Position numbers and translations under genes: made by a program. A DNA stretch of 17,104 bases from Patescibacteria group bacterium. Lineage in GTDB: Bacteria > Patescibacteriota > Minisyncoccia > JAHIHE01. Below, one piece after another: positions 5,802 through 12,297 of this stretch. The DNA is taken from NCBI GenBank assembly GCA_018899995.1, contig JAHIHE010000007.1, positions 1 through 17,104 of the forward strand. The letters run 5' to 3'. The notes beneath the pieces are model-generated. The model ran no database searches, was not told the origin of the DNA, and saw only the letters and a program-made list of their open reading frames with translations. Each line of letters starts with the position of its first letter. The first letter of the stretch is position 1.

Positions 5802-7743
5802 ACTCCAATACCGCCTTAATTCTCCTTACGCCGGATGAACTTGCTTCCTCTTTTTGGATTTTAAATTTGCCTAAAATCCCTGTATTTGCCGCATGCGGGC
5901 CGCCGCAAATTTCGCGGGAAAATATTCCGGTTTTTTCGTCGCCGATGGCATAAACCTTCACCCGCTCGCCGTATTTTGTTTCAAAAATGCCCATCGCCCC
6001 TCGAATACCTCGGGGCGACCCTGAACTTGTTGAATGGGTCGCGCCGAGCCGTTTGGCGTCTTCCAGCGCCATTTCCGCAAAACTTACCGACAGATTTTTT
6101 TGTATCTGTTCGTTGACCAAGTCCTCAACTTTTTGAATTTGTTCTTTTGTCATTTTTTCCGGATGTGAAAAATCAAACCGCAGTCGCTCGGCAGTGATAT
6201 TGCTCCCCCGCTGATAAATATGTTCGCCTAAAACTTTCCTTAAAGCCGCGAGCAAAAGATGCGTGGCAGTGTGATATTTCACTGCTTGTTCTCCTTGGTC
6301 GGACAAACCGCCTTTAAATTTTCCAGCCGCGGCAGTGCGGGAGAGTTCTTGATGCTTTCTTAACTCTTTTTGAAAACCGCTAATATCGACTAACCTACCC
6401 TGCTCTTTTGCTAATTCAAGGGTTAGTTCTATCGGAAAACCATAAGTTTGGTAAAGATTAAAAGCTACTTTTCCGCTTATTTGGGGTTCGGCATGTCCGG
6501 CAAAACTGCCTCTTTTTGGCAATGCTTCATCGGCAACACCAACCCACTCAATTTTTTTGAACTCACGCATACCTGCTTCTAAAGTTTTTTCAAATTTCCC
6601 TTCTTCTTTTTTAATTTCATTTAATATCTTGGTTTTGTTTCTATTCAAATCGGAATAATTTTCTTTATAAATATTTATAACAACTTCTATAAGCGGCGCA
6701 AGAAAGTTTTCCGGCATTTTTAACATCCTGCCATGCCTAATCGCCCGCCTTAATAACCGGCGCAAAATGTATCCGCGTTCGATGTTCGACGGCATAATGC
6801 CGTCAGAAATCATAAATACAGAAGCTCGCGTATGATCAGCAATAATTCTAATTGACTTAATTTCTTCTGTTTTTGATTTATGAGCTGTGGTTTTGGTTTT
6901 TGGTATTTGGTCTTTGATTTTGGCGACTATCGGCGCCAGTACATCCGTTTCGTACACACTGTCAAACCCATTCAAAATCGCCAAAGTCCTTTCCGTTCCC
7001 ATTCCGGTATCTACATTTTTTTGCTTTAGCAATACATATTTTCCTCCGGCGGTTTTATTGTACTCCATAAAAACATCGTTCCAAATCTCAATAAACCTTC
7101 CGCAGTCGCAATTCGGGTGGCAAATCTTGCCAAAAGCCGGATTATGGGGTTTGTCTGTGTCGTAAAACATTTCGCTATTCGGTCCGCAAGGTCCAGTCAT
7201 TCCGGCAGGCCCCCAGAAATTTTTTGATTTGTCGTATGTAAAAATACGGCCTCCGCCGGAAAGCGGGACATCAACTTTTGCGTCAATCCCGGATTTTTTG
7301 AAAAGTTCTGACCAGATTTTTATTGGTTCCTCGTCGCGCGGCGCGTCGCTGTCGCCTTCAAAAGCGCTTACAAATATCTTTTCTGGCGCCAAACCCAACC
7401 CCTCTTTTTTGTCCACGAGAAATTCCCAGCTCCAAGTTATGGCTTCGTTTTTAAAATAGCCGTCCAGCGACCAGTTTCCCAGCATTTCAAAAAATGTAAG
7501 GTGTCTGTTGTCGCCCACTTCTTCAATGTCGTCGGTGCGAATGCACTTTTGGACGTTTACAAGCCGCTTTCCCATTGGGTGCTTCTCACCCAATAAATAC
7601 GGCACCAAAGAATGCATTCCGGCGGTAGTGAACAAGACCGTCGGGTCGTGTTCCGGCACCAAAGAGGCCGAAGGAATTTCTTTATGCCCCCTCTTTTTGA
7701 AAAATTCAATGTATTTTTTGCGCAAATCGCCGGAAGTCATCAT
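5800..7743 (-). CDS. alaS: Alanyl-tRNA synthetase, short form without C-Ala domain
   Basis: Charges tRNA-Ala and hydrolyses mischarged Ser/Gly-tRNA. 647 residues against about 875 in E. coli. The class II catalytic core is present (FTTAGMHSLVPYLLG, NRHLTFFEMLGNWSLDGYF). The editing domain has the zinc ligands HTATH (491-495) and CGGPH (613-617). The protein ends just after it, so the C-terminal oligomerisation domain is absent; short forms of this kind occur in CPR bacteria. Residues of about 569-583 (THSTSSGSPRGIRGA) interrupt the usual LGA-MGIF junction and are encoded by a palindromic repeat. The start codon lies 1 bp after the stop of the coiled-coil gene, implying coupled translation. 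Confidence 0.97.
   Translation of the reverse strand: MMTSGDLRKKYIEFFKKRGHKEIPSASLVPEHDPTVLFTTAGMHSLVPYLLGEKHPMGKRLVNVQKCIRTDDIEEVGDNRHLTFFEMLGNWSLDGYFKNEAITWSWEFLVDKKEGLGLAPEKIFVSAFEGDSDAPRDEEPIKIWSELFKKSGIDAKVDVPLSGGGRIFTYDKSKNFWGPAGMTGPCGPNSEMFYDTDKPHNPAFGKICHPNCDCGRFIEIWNDVFMEYNKTAGGKYVLLKQKNVDTGMGTERTLAILNGFDSVYETDVLAPIVAKIKDQIPKTKTTAHKSKTEEIKSIRIIADHTRASVFMISDGIMPSNIERGYILRRLLRRAIRHGRMLKMPENFLAPLIEVVINIYKENYSDLNRNKTKILNEIKKEEGKFEKTLEAGMREFKKIEWVGVADEALPKRGSFAGHAEPQISGKVAFNLYQTYGFPIELTLELAKEQGRLVDISGFQKELRKHQELSRTAAAGKFKGGLSDQGEQAVKYHTATHLLLAALRKVLGEHIYQRGSNITAERLRFDFSHPEKMTKEQIQKVEDLVNEQIQKNLSVSFAEMALEDAKRLGATHSTSSGSPRGIRGAMGIFETKYGERVKVYAIGDEKTGIFSREICGGPHAANTGILGKFKIQKEEASSSGVRRIKAVLE
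5995..6041. repeat. Palindromic repeat inserted in frame in alaS
   Basis: Two linked short stems: CGCCCC (5995-6000) with GGGGCG (6012-6017), and CGACCC (6016-6021) with GGGTCG (6036-6041), sharing two bases. The second loop contains the core TGAACTTGTTGAA. The insert is 45 bp, a multiple of three. It encodes a Ser/Gly-rich loop inside the editing domain and duplicates the Gly-Ala of the junction. Confidence 0.75.
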
Positions 7744-7744
7744 T

Positions 7745-8014
7745 TTATGGTGAAGGATTTGAACTATGGCTGTACAAATTTCTTTTTTGGCTTAGAAGTT
7801 TCTGACTAAGTTCAAATTCCTGATTTTTAAAAACCTTCATCCGGCTTTCAGCCGACTCCAGATTGATTTTCGCTCTCATAAATTCCTGCTGATATTTCCT
7901 TGTCTGAATTTCCAACGCAGAAATTTCCCGCCGGATCTTGAGCAATTCCTCTTCGGTTTGCTGAATATCAATTTGCCTCCTGAATTTTGTCCTTGAATCG
8001 CTTTTTTCTTCCAT
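7745..8014 (-). CDS. Small coiled-coil protein upstream of alaS
   Basis: 89 residues, unrecognised. Residues of about 17-75 form a continuous charged heptad-like helix (EEELLKIRREISALEIQTRK, then LESAESRMKVF), and the tail is short and Ser/Pro-rich. It has no signal peptide or membrane segment. It is the first gene after the promoter at 8056-8084 and its TAA is 1 bp from the alaS ATG, so the two are co-transcribed and probably translationally coupled. Given alaS lacks its C-Ala domain, a helper or oligomerising role is conceivable, but nothing in the sequence shows it. No Shine-Dalgarno is seen. Confidence 0.75.
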   Translation of the reverse strand: MEEKSDSRTKFRRQIDIQQTEEELLKIRREISALEIQTRKYQQEFMRAKINLESAESRMKVFKNQEFELSQKLLSQKRNLYSHSSNPSP

Positions 8015-8055
8015 AAAAATAAAAAGATATATTTATCAGCCACTGGCTAAACTAT

Positions 8056-8084
8056 ATTATATCTTTAATTAACAAAAATAACAA
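8056..8084 (-). promoter_or_regulatory. Promoter of the coiled-coil/alaS operon
   Basis: On the minus strand TTGTTA (8084-8079) and TATAAT (8061-8056) are 17 bp apart. The predicted start is near 8049, giving a leader of about 35 nt. Confidence 0.75.
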
Positions 8085-8087
8085 TGA

Positions 8088-8108
8088 TTCGGAAGTCCGA
8101 CTTCCGAA
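8088..8108. repeat. Perfect palindrome just upstream of the alaS promoter
   Basis: TTCGGAAGT (8088-8096) and ACTTCCGAA (8100-8108) form a 9-bp stem with a 3-base loop. It starts 4 bp beyond the -35 box of the alaS promoter and lies after the terminator of the candidate RNA. It could be an operator or a second weak terminator; the following T-rich stretch is interrupted. Confidence 0.7.
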
Positions 8109-8122
8109 ATTACTTTTTGGAC

Positions 8123-8190
8123 AAAATTAAAAGCACGTATGAGTGAAAATTCATTAGAGCTTTGCTTTTATTTGAATCTCACTTACGTGC
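8123..8190 (-). terminator. Intrinsic terminator of the candidate RNA
   Basis: GCACGTA (8190-8184 as read on the minus strand) pairs with TACGTGC (8139-8133), and a second segment extends the stem (AGTGAGATTCA against TGAATTTTCACTC) with small bulges. The minus-strand sequence continues TTTTAATTTT (8132-8123). Confidence 0.75.
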
Positions 8191-8575
8191 CTCTTTTCCC
8201 CTTTTAAGGGATTCATGGGAGTTTCTGATGCCGCTATTGGCTACCTATAACTCCCTATCAGCTTTTCAGCTTTTCGCCTACTGTTTCGGTTTTCTGTGGA
8301 TCAGTCGAAAGCCTGGTGCTGCTCAGTTACGTCCTTTGTTTCCGGGTGTTTTAAATGATGTTCTCGGGTCAATTTATCAATCCTCCTGAATGATAACTTC
8401 TTATGACCAATGCACAATTATTTTGTGCAACGGATCTCCGCAGAGATCCGACTTTTTCGCTACCACGATCTTATTTTTTCCGCCCCCTCGAGAGTATTCG
8501 GATTTTACTCTGTCATTTGAGAGCCGTTTGCTAATTTAGCATTCCTCCTCCTATAAGCCGCTACGCGACTTATTG
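8123..8575 (-). ncRNA. Candidate structured RNA of about 450 nt, family unknown
   Basis: This is the only long stretch (8015-8643) without a convincing gene. A consensus promoter (8582-8610) starts a transcript near 8575, and an intrinsic terminator ends it near 8123. Read on the minus strand, it opens with a 9-bp hairpin (8553-8573) and AGGAGGAGGA (8552-8543). It contains perfect stems at 8431-8450 (8 bp, loop TGCG) and 8411-8429 (7 bp), and a long-range stem pairing 8217-8223 with 8249-8255. Two tiny frames have good ribosome sites: ATG-CTA-AAT-TAG at 8542-8531, and a 23-codon TTG frame at 8372-8301 behind AGGAGG (8387-8382). I found no tmRNA, RNase P, SRP, 6S or T-box signature. It may be a trans-acting RNA, an attenuator leader of alaS, or a dual-function RNA. 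Confidence 0.6.
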
Positions 8576-8581
8576 TTTAGT

Positions 8582-8610
8582 ATTTTAATCAAAACCATCA
8601 AAAAAGTCAA
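8582..8610 (-). promoter_or_regulatory. Strong promoter of the candidate RNA
   Basis: On the minus strand TTGACT (8610-8605) and TAAAAT (8587-8582) are exactly 17 bp apart. The predicted start (about 8575) falls right before the first hairpin of the RNA, leaving a structured 5' end. Confidence 0.8.
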
Positions 8611-8623
8611 GTAAAGTTATCCA

Positions 8624-8697
8624 CAGGGCAGTAGAAGTTTGGCTTATCCGCTGTTGGCGGATAAATTGCCAAAGGCGGCCAAACTTTCACTGCCCTG
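8624..8697. repeat. Compound inverted repeat across the mnmA stop codon
   Basis: Outer arms CAGGGCAGTAGAAGTTTGGC (8624-8643) and GCCAAACTTTCACTGCCCTG (8678-8697) pair over 20 positions with two central mismatches. An inner perfect 8-bp stem TTATCCGC/GCGGATAA (8644-8651 with 8657-8664) includes the mnmA stop. No T run follows on the minus strand, so it is not a typical terminator. Confidence 0.8.
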
Positions 8698-9864
8698 TCC
8701 ACAGCCGATTATCCCTCCTCCCAACACTTCATTCCCTCGGTAAAAAATCACTGATTGGCCGGGGGTAATGGCTCGCTGAGGCCGGCTAAAAATAACTTCG
8801 TAATCATTGCCTTTGCCTTTTTTCCGCTTTACCCCCTTACCAAACCTTTTGGTGTGGGGGCTTACAATCGCTTTTTCCGGCTTGTGCCGGTAGCGAATCG
8901 TTGCCTGACATTTAAACGGCTTTAACGGCTTGTTTCCGCTTATCCAGTTAACATCGCAAACTAACAATTTTTTCCGCCAAAGCAGTTTGTCTTTAGGGTC
9001 AGAAGTCACGATAAGTTTATGGGTTTTATAATCCGTCCCAACCACATAATACGGCTTTCCGCCGCCGATACCCAAACCGTGGCGCTGGCCAATTGTAAAA
9101 AGCGGCAGGCCATCGTGAACGCCGATAATTTTTCCGCGGGTATCAATAATTTTTCCGGGCGTTAAGTCCATGTGCTTTTTAATGAATCTTTTCATGTCGT
9201 TGTCATAAATAAAACAAATCTCCTGGCTTTCCGGCCGGTCCCATGCTGCCAATTTCATTTTTTTTGCCATTTTCCTGACTTCTGATTTCAAATAATCGCC
9301 AATCGGAAACAAATAACGCGCCAATTGGCTCTGATTAATAGTGTACAAAAAATAACTCTGGTCTTTATTTTTGTCTTTCGCTTTTAATAAATGGCATTCA
9401 TAAGTTTTGGTTTTTGGTTTTTGGTTTTTGGTTTCGCGCCAAAGGCGTGCATAGTGTCCGGTTGCCACAAAATCCGCGCCCATTTGCTCCGCTTTTTTGA
9501 GCAAAACCTTGAATTTTATTTCCTTATTGCAAACAACGCAGGGGTTGGGCGTGACGCCTTTTTTCAATTCCTTTAAAAAATAATCAACCACGGCTTTTTT
9601 AAATTCCTTGACCACATTAAGAGTGTAAAAGCGAATGCCGAGTTTTTTCGCGGCAAGCCGCGCCGAATGCGAAGCCGCGTGTTCCGCTCGCCTCGCTGCC
9701 GGTTGGCGGATTTTGGCGAAACGGGCCGGCTCTTCGGACCAAAAATGCATAAAAACGCCAGTAACATCAAAGCCCTGTTTTTTGAGCAAAACCGCGGCAA
9801 CGGAGCTGTCAACTCCGCCGGACATGGCAATGATGACTTTTGGTTTTTTGAGTGTTTTTTCCAT
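8644..9864 (-). CDS. mnmA: tRNA-specific 2-thiouridylase
   Basis: Makes 2-thiouridine at the wobble position of Lys/Glu/Gln tRNAs, using ATP and a persulfide sulfur. 406 residues. The PP-loop SGGVDS is at 15-20. The catalytic cysteines are in NPCVVCN (Cys109) and EICFI (Cys217). GLGIGGGKPYYVVG marks the central domain and AITPGQSVIFY the C-terminal barrel. Three stretches look repeat-derived: an Ala/Arg-rich segment near 50-70, a Lys/Thr-rich loop near 145-155 encoded by GGTTTTT words, and about 19 residues after GGGIIG encoded by the inverted repeat that contains the stop. The catalytic residues are intact, so it should be functional. Confidence 0.97.
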   Translation of the reverse strand: MEKTLKKPKVIIAMSGGVDSSVAAVLLKKQGFDVTGVFMHFWSEEPARFAKIRQPAARRAEHAASHSARLAAKKLGIRFYTLNVVKEFKKAVVDYFLKELKKGVTPNPCVVCNKEIKFKVLLKKAEQMGADFVATGHYARLWRETKNQKPKTKTYECHLLKAKDKNKDQSYFLYTINQSQLARYLFPIGDYLKSEVRKMAKKMKLAAWDRPESQEICFIYDNDMKRFIKKHMDLTPGKIIDTRGKIIGVHDGLPLFTIGQRHGLGIGGGKPYYVVGTDYKTHKLIVTSDPKDKLLWRKKLLVCDVNWISGNKPLKPFKCQATIRYRHKPEKAIVSPHTKRFGKGVKRKKGKGNDYEVIFSRPQRAITPGQSVIFYRGNEVLGGGIIGCGQGSESLAAFGNLSANSG

Positions 9865-9898
9865 GATAAATAACTAAAAAACCGAAGGGTTGACAAAA

Positions 9899-10108
9899 AG
9901 GTAAAATACACGAAATCCAAATTTCAAAGCTCAAATATCCCCGAATAATCTTTCAGATTCAACGGGGCAGGCAAATCAATGACAAATGCTTTAATGTCAA
10001 TTCAACTCAAGTTGTTAAACTCCTATTGGTTATTTGTCAGCCTTCGGCTGATCCGCCGCAGGCGGAGATTTTGGATTTGAATTGACATTTGGATTTTGAC
10101 ATTTGGAT
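9899..10108. repeat. mnmA-ykgJ spacer: foldback words and twin mini-hairpins
   Basis: No gene is visible. AATGTCAATTCAA (9993-10005) and TTGAATTGACATT (10077-10089) are perfect 13-bp arms. Between them sit two back-to-back 6-bp mini-hairpins: TCAGCC-TTC-GGCTGA (10037-10051) and TCCGCC-GCA-GGCGGA (10052-10066). GACATTTGGATTT words repeat at 10084-10110. The mini-hairpins reappear inside murB and hpf. Confidence 0.75.
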
Positions 10109-10378
10109 TTATTTTCCTGTGAACCAGTATCCGCATTTTTCCGGCGTAATCCATTCTTTCTCCGTCCGCGGATATTTCTGGCAATTTAAAAAGGCAAATC
10201 CTATCTTTCGCTTAATTATACAATAGCTTTTTCCACTCAGATCAGAGCGCAAAAAAACGCAATTCGTTGGCAAATGGCAACAGGCGCCGCAGTTTCGGCA
10301 TTTTCCCCGCCTGTTTTTTGCTACCGGGAAAAATGCCATTATCGTCCGATAAAATTTGTTCGTAAAATTATTTCGCAT
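10109..10378 (-). CDS. YkgJ-like Cys-rich metal-binding protein (CxxCxxCC)
   Basis: 89 residues with eight cysteines. Cys27-x2-Cys30-x2-Cys33-Cys34 forms the CxxCxxCC signature of the YkgJ/UPF0153 family of putative zinc- or iron-binding proteins, followed by Cys40, Cys53, Cys66 and Cys82. The family usually places the later cysteines in a C-x-Y-x-x-R/P context, here CQKYPRTEKEW and CGYWF. No membrane segment is seen. It starts 2 bp after the hpf stop, so it is the second gene of an hpf operon and probably translationally coupled. The biochemical function of the family is not established. Confidence 0.8.
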   Translation of the reverse strand: MRNNFTNKFYRTIMAFFPVAKNRRGKCRNCGACCHLPTNCVFLRSDLSGKSYCIIKRKIGFAFLNCQKYPRTEKEWITPEKCGYWFTGK

Positions 10379-10380
10379 TG

Positions 10381-10848
10381 TTAAAACTTTTCCTTCTCCC
10401 TCTTCCCCTTCCTAAATTCTCCTTTAAACCACGCCATCGGAGAAAGCGATTTTATTTTTTTAAAAATCAAGGCCGCCCTGTGTTTTTTGCTGACGGCGCT
10501 TTTTTTGTATTTATTGATTTCTTTTTCCAGTATCAGCTTCGCTTTGTCAATCGCCTGGTATAAATCCTGCGCTTCCGCTTCCGCTCTCAAAAGATGTTTG
10601 TCGGGAACAGAAAGATTGACTTCCGCGCGATAAATCGGTCCGCTTTTATGATGTTTCGTGGTGATTCCGATTTCAACACGGGCCACCAAAGATTCATTTA
10701 TTGTTTCTTTTCCGCCTGCGTTCCTGCCTGTCGCGGGCAGGGATCCGCCGAAGGCGGAAAATTTTTCCAAACCCCCGATTTTTTGGTCAATATACCGCCG
10801 AATTTCTTCGGTTAACTCTAAATTTGTCCCCTTGATTAGAATTTTCAT
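10381..10848 (-). CDS. hpf: Ribosome hibernation promoting factor (HPF/RaiA family)
   Basis: Binds the 30S decoding region and silences ribosomes when growth slows. 155 residues. The beta-alpha-beta core starts MKILIKGTNLELTEEIRRYI and continues with VARVEIGITTKHHKSGPIYR and AEAEAQDLYQAIDKAKLILE. A basic C-terminal tail replaces the dimerisation domain of long HPF, so this is nearer the short type. Residues of about 30-42 (SAFGGSLPATG region) extend the loop after helix 1 and are encoded by paired mini-palindromes (10723-10758). A 7-bp tandem repeat lies upstream of the start and no Shine-Dalgarno is present. Confidence 0.93.
   Translation of the reverse strand: MKILIKGTNLELTEEIRRYIDQKIGGLEKFSAFGGSLPATGRNAGGKETINESLVARVEIGITTKHHKSGPIYRAEVNLSVPDKHLLRAEAEAQDLYQAIDKAKLILEKEINKYKKSAVSKKHRAALIFKKIKSLSPMAWFKGEFRKGKREKEKF
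10723..10758. repeat. Twin mini-palindromes inside hpf
   Basis: CCTGCC/GGCAGG (10723-10728 with 10736-10741) is followed by TCCGCC-GAA-GGCGGA (10744-10758). The second stem is nearly identical to 10052-10066 in the spacer upstream of mnmA. Together they encode the extra loop of HPF. Confidence 0.7.
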
Positions 10849-10856
10849 AATTGTTT

Positions 10857-10884
10857 AGAAATTAGAAATTAGAAATTAGAAATT
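10857..10884. repeat. 7-bp tandem repeat between murB and hpf
   Basis: Four perfect copies of AGAAATT fill most of the 42-bp gap between the murB stop and the hpf start. They occupy the place where the hpf ribosome binding site would be expected. Confidence 0.85.
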
Positions 10885-10890
10885 TATTCT

Positions 10891-11880
10891 TCAGAATCCC
10901 ACATACTGAATTTCTTCCTGAAGCTGTATTCCGAAATTCACGCGGACTTTTTGCTTGATTAAACTGACAAGCGTAATTACATCCGCCGCTTTCGCTTCTC
11001 CGGCGTTTAGGATAAAATTTCCGTGTTTTTCCGAAATCATCGCTCCTCCGATTTTTCTGCCGTGAAGCCCAAGCTCGTCAACAAGCCAGCCGGCAGGAAT
11101 TTTGCCAGTCGCCCGGAATTTTTCCGCTTCGGGAAATTTCTTTGCCAGTTTTCCAAACGCTTTTTGGTTTTCCGCAATTGAAGGGTTTTTAAATACACTG
11201 CCGGCGCTCGGACCCAAAGGGTGGCGTTCTTTTCTTTTTTTAAGATACTCCCTGATTTGTCTTTTGCTTTTTTCCGGATCGCCTTTCGCAAGCCGCAGCG
11301 TTATTTTAATTATAATATAATTCTTGCGTTCTTTATCAACCCGATACTGATCAGCCTTTGGCTGAAAAATGCTACTCCGATAGCCAAACTCGCATCCGGA
11401 ATTGCTCATTGCGCGTTGAACCAAAGCATCAGTATCAAAAATTTCAACCGATTCCGCGAATTCCGACATTGAGCGGCCAAACGCTCCGGCGTTTCCGACA
11501 ATCGCGCCAGCCACGGTTCCGGGAATGCCTATCGCCCATTCTAATCCGGTAAGCCCTGCTTCAGCACAAACCATCACTAATTTATTAAGATTTACTCCTG
11601 CCCCGGCCTCAATGGCAGTATTTAGTATTTGGTATTTAGTATTTAGTATTTTGATCACCATGCCGTTGAATCCCTGGTCTGAAACCAAAACATTGCTGCC
11701 GTTGCCCAAAATATAAAAAGGGATTTCTTTGCTTTTGGCGATTTTTACCGCGTTTACAATTTCCTCCGTAGTCTTGGCAATATAAAAATATCTGGCCGGC
11801 CCGCCGATTTTAAAAGTGGTGTATTGAGCCAATGAAACATTTTCTTGAACGCCTTTTAATAAACTTTTTATATCCGCCAT
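10891..11880 (-). CDS. murB: UDP-N-acetylenolpyruvoylglucosamine reductase
   Basis: FAD enzyme that completes UDP-MurNAc for peptidoglycan. 329 residues. FAD-binding segments: TTFKIGGPARYF, LGNGSNVLVSDQGFNG and IGIPGTVAGAIVGNAGAFG. The catalytic serine lies in GPSAGSVFKNP, and the last conserved glutamate is in QLQEEIQYVGF. Two surface loops look repeat-derived: ILNTKYQILNTA (TATTTAGTATT words, 11610-11655) and FQPKADQYR (mini-palindrome 11351-11365). The ATG is 20 bp from a good promoter (11895-11923). murC is in the same window but separately transcribed. Confidence 0.97.
   Translation of the reverse strand: MADIKSLLKGVQENVSLAQYTTFKIGGPARYFYIAKTTEEIVNAVKIAKSKEIPFYILGNGSNVLVSDQGFNGMVIKILNTKYQILNTAIEAGAGVNLNKLVMVCAEAGLTGLEWAIGIPGTVAGAIVGNAGAFGRSMSEFAESVEIFDTDALVQRAMSNSGCEFGYRSSIFQPKADQYRVDKERKNYIIIKITLRLAKGDPEKSKRQIREYLKKRKERHPLGPSAGSVFKNPSIAENQKAFGKLAKKFPEAEKFRATGKIPAGWLVDELGLHGRKIGGAMISEKHGNFILNAGEAKAADVITLVSLIKQKVRVNFGIQLQEEIQYVGF
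11351..11365. repeat. Mini-palindrome in murB
   Basis: TCAGCC-TTT-GGCTGA differs by one loop base from 10037-10051 in the mnmA-ykgJ spacer. In frame it encodes part of the QPKADQ loop. Confidence 0.6.
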
Positions 11881-11894
11881 AATCGTATTTTATA

Positions 11895-11923
11895 ATTATC
11901 GCATAATTTTGATGAAATTTCAA
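11895..11923 (-). promoter_or_regulatory. Promoter of murB
   Basis: On the minus strand TTGAAA (11923-11918) and GATAAT (11900-11895) are 17 bp apart. The predicted start near 11888 would leave a leader of under 10 nt, so murB may be nearly leaderless. It is divergent from the orphan-gene promoter at 11929-11957, with 5 bp between the -35 boxes. Confidence 0.7.
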
Positions 11924-11928
11924 TGAAC

Positions 11929-11957
11929 TTGACACTGTGATGATTTAGTACTAAAAT
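11929..11957 (+). promoter_or_regulatory. Promoter of the 106-residue orphan gene
   Basis: TTGACA (11929-11934) and TAAAAT (11952-11957) are 17 bp apart. The predicted start (about 11964) lies directly at the Shine-Dalgarno AGGAGG (11965-11970), so the leader would be only about 12-14 nt. Confidence 0.8.
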
Positions 11958-11976
11958 AATTCACAGGAGGTTAATA

Positions 11977-12297
11977 ATGAACAAAAAAAAGAAAAATATA
12001 GACTTTGATCCAATAAAAGTAGGAAAAGCAGAGTTTGGGTGGTATAAATCCCATCATTTTGGAGATTATGATGGGGTTATTAGACAAATGACTCTTGTTT
12101 ACCAGATGCTTTTCGGGTTAAAGCCCAAAATTGCCAGAGAAATTATGCTATTAAAAATAGCGGCGGCTAAAGAGCATGATTTAGCAGAAAAGGAAGGTAT
12201 ATCGAAAAATGAAAGCGATAAACATTGGAAAAAAGGAGAAGAGTTAATGATTGAGCATTTTAAAATGCTCAAGAAAGCGCTTTCGGAAGCCGAATAA
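11977..12297 (+). CDS. Orphan plus-strand protein, 106 residues
   Basis: I do not recognise this protein. AGGAGG lies 6 nt before the ATG, a textbook initiation site. The product is highly charged: a Lys-rich start (NKKKKNIDFDPIKVGKAEFG), an aromatic stretch (WYKSHHFGDYDGVIRQM), a hydrophobic helix (TLVYQMLFGLKPKIAREIML) and a Lys/Glu-rich helical half. It has no cysteines, no signal peptide and no membrane helix. It is a single-gene unit with its own promoter and terminator, divergent from murB. An all-helical nucleic-acid- or ribosome-associated protein is possible, but only composition suggests it. Confidence 0.8.
   Translation: MNKKKKNIDFDPIKVGKAEFGWYKSHHFGDYDGVIRQMTLVYQMLFGLKPKIAREIMLLKIAAAKEHDLAEKEGISKNESDKHWKKGEELMIEHFKMLKKALSEAE

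Noticed and set aside
8049..8200. T-box leader controlling alaS
   Set aside because: No GGGTGGNACCGCG-type antiterminator motif is present, and a separate promoter follows the terminator.
8162..8389. Plus-strand 75-codon frame
   Set aside because: It has no ribosome site, its composition is unlike a protein gene, and it lies antisense to the structured RNA with its hairpins.
8301..8575. tmRNA in the candidate RNA region (GCAAACGGC... could start a tag frame)
   Set aside because: The frame reads ANGSQMTE and lacks the usual ALAA-type end, and there are no tRNA-like ends with a CCA-adjacent T arm.
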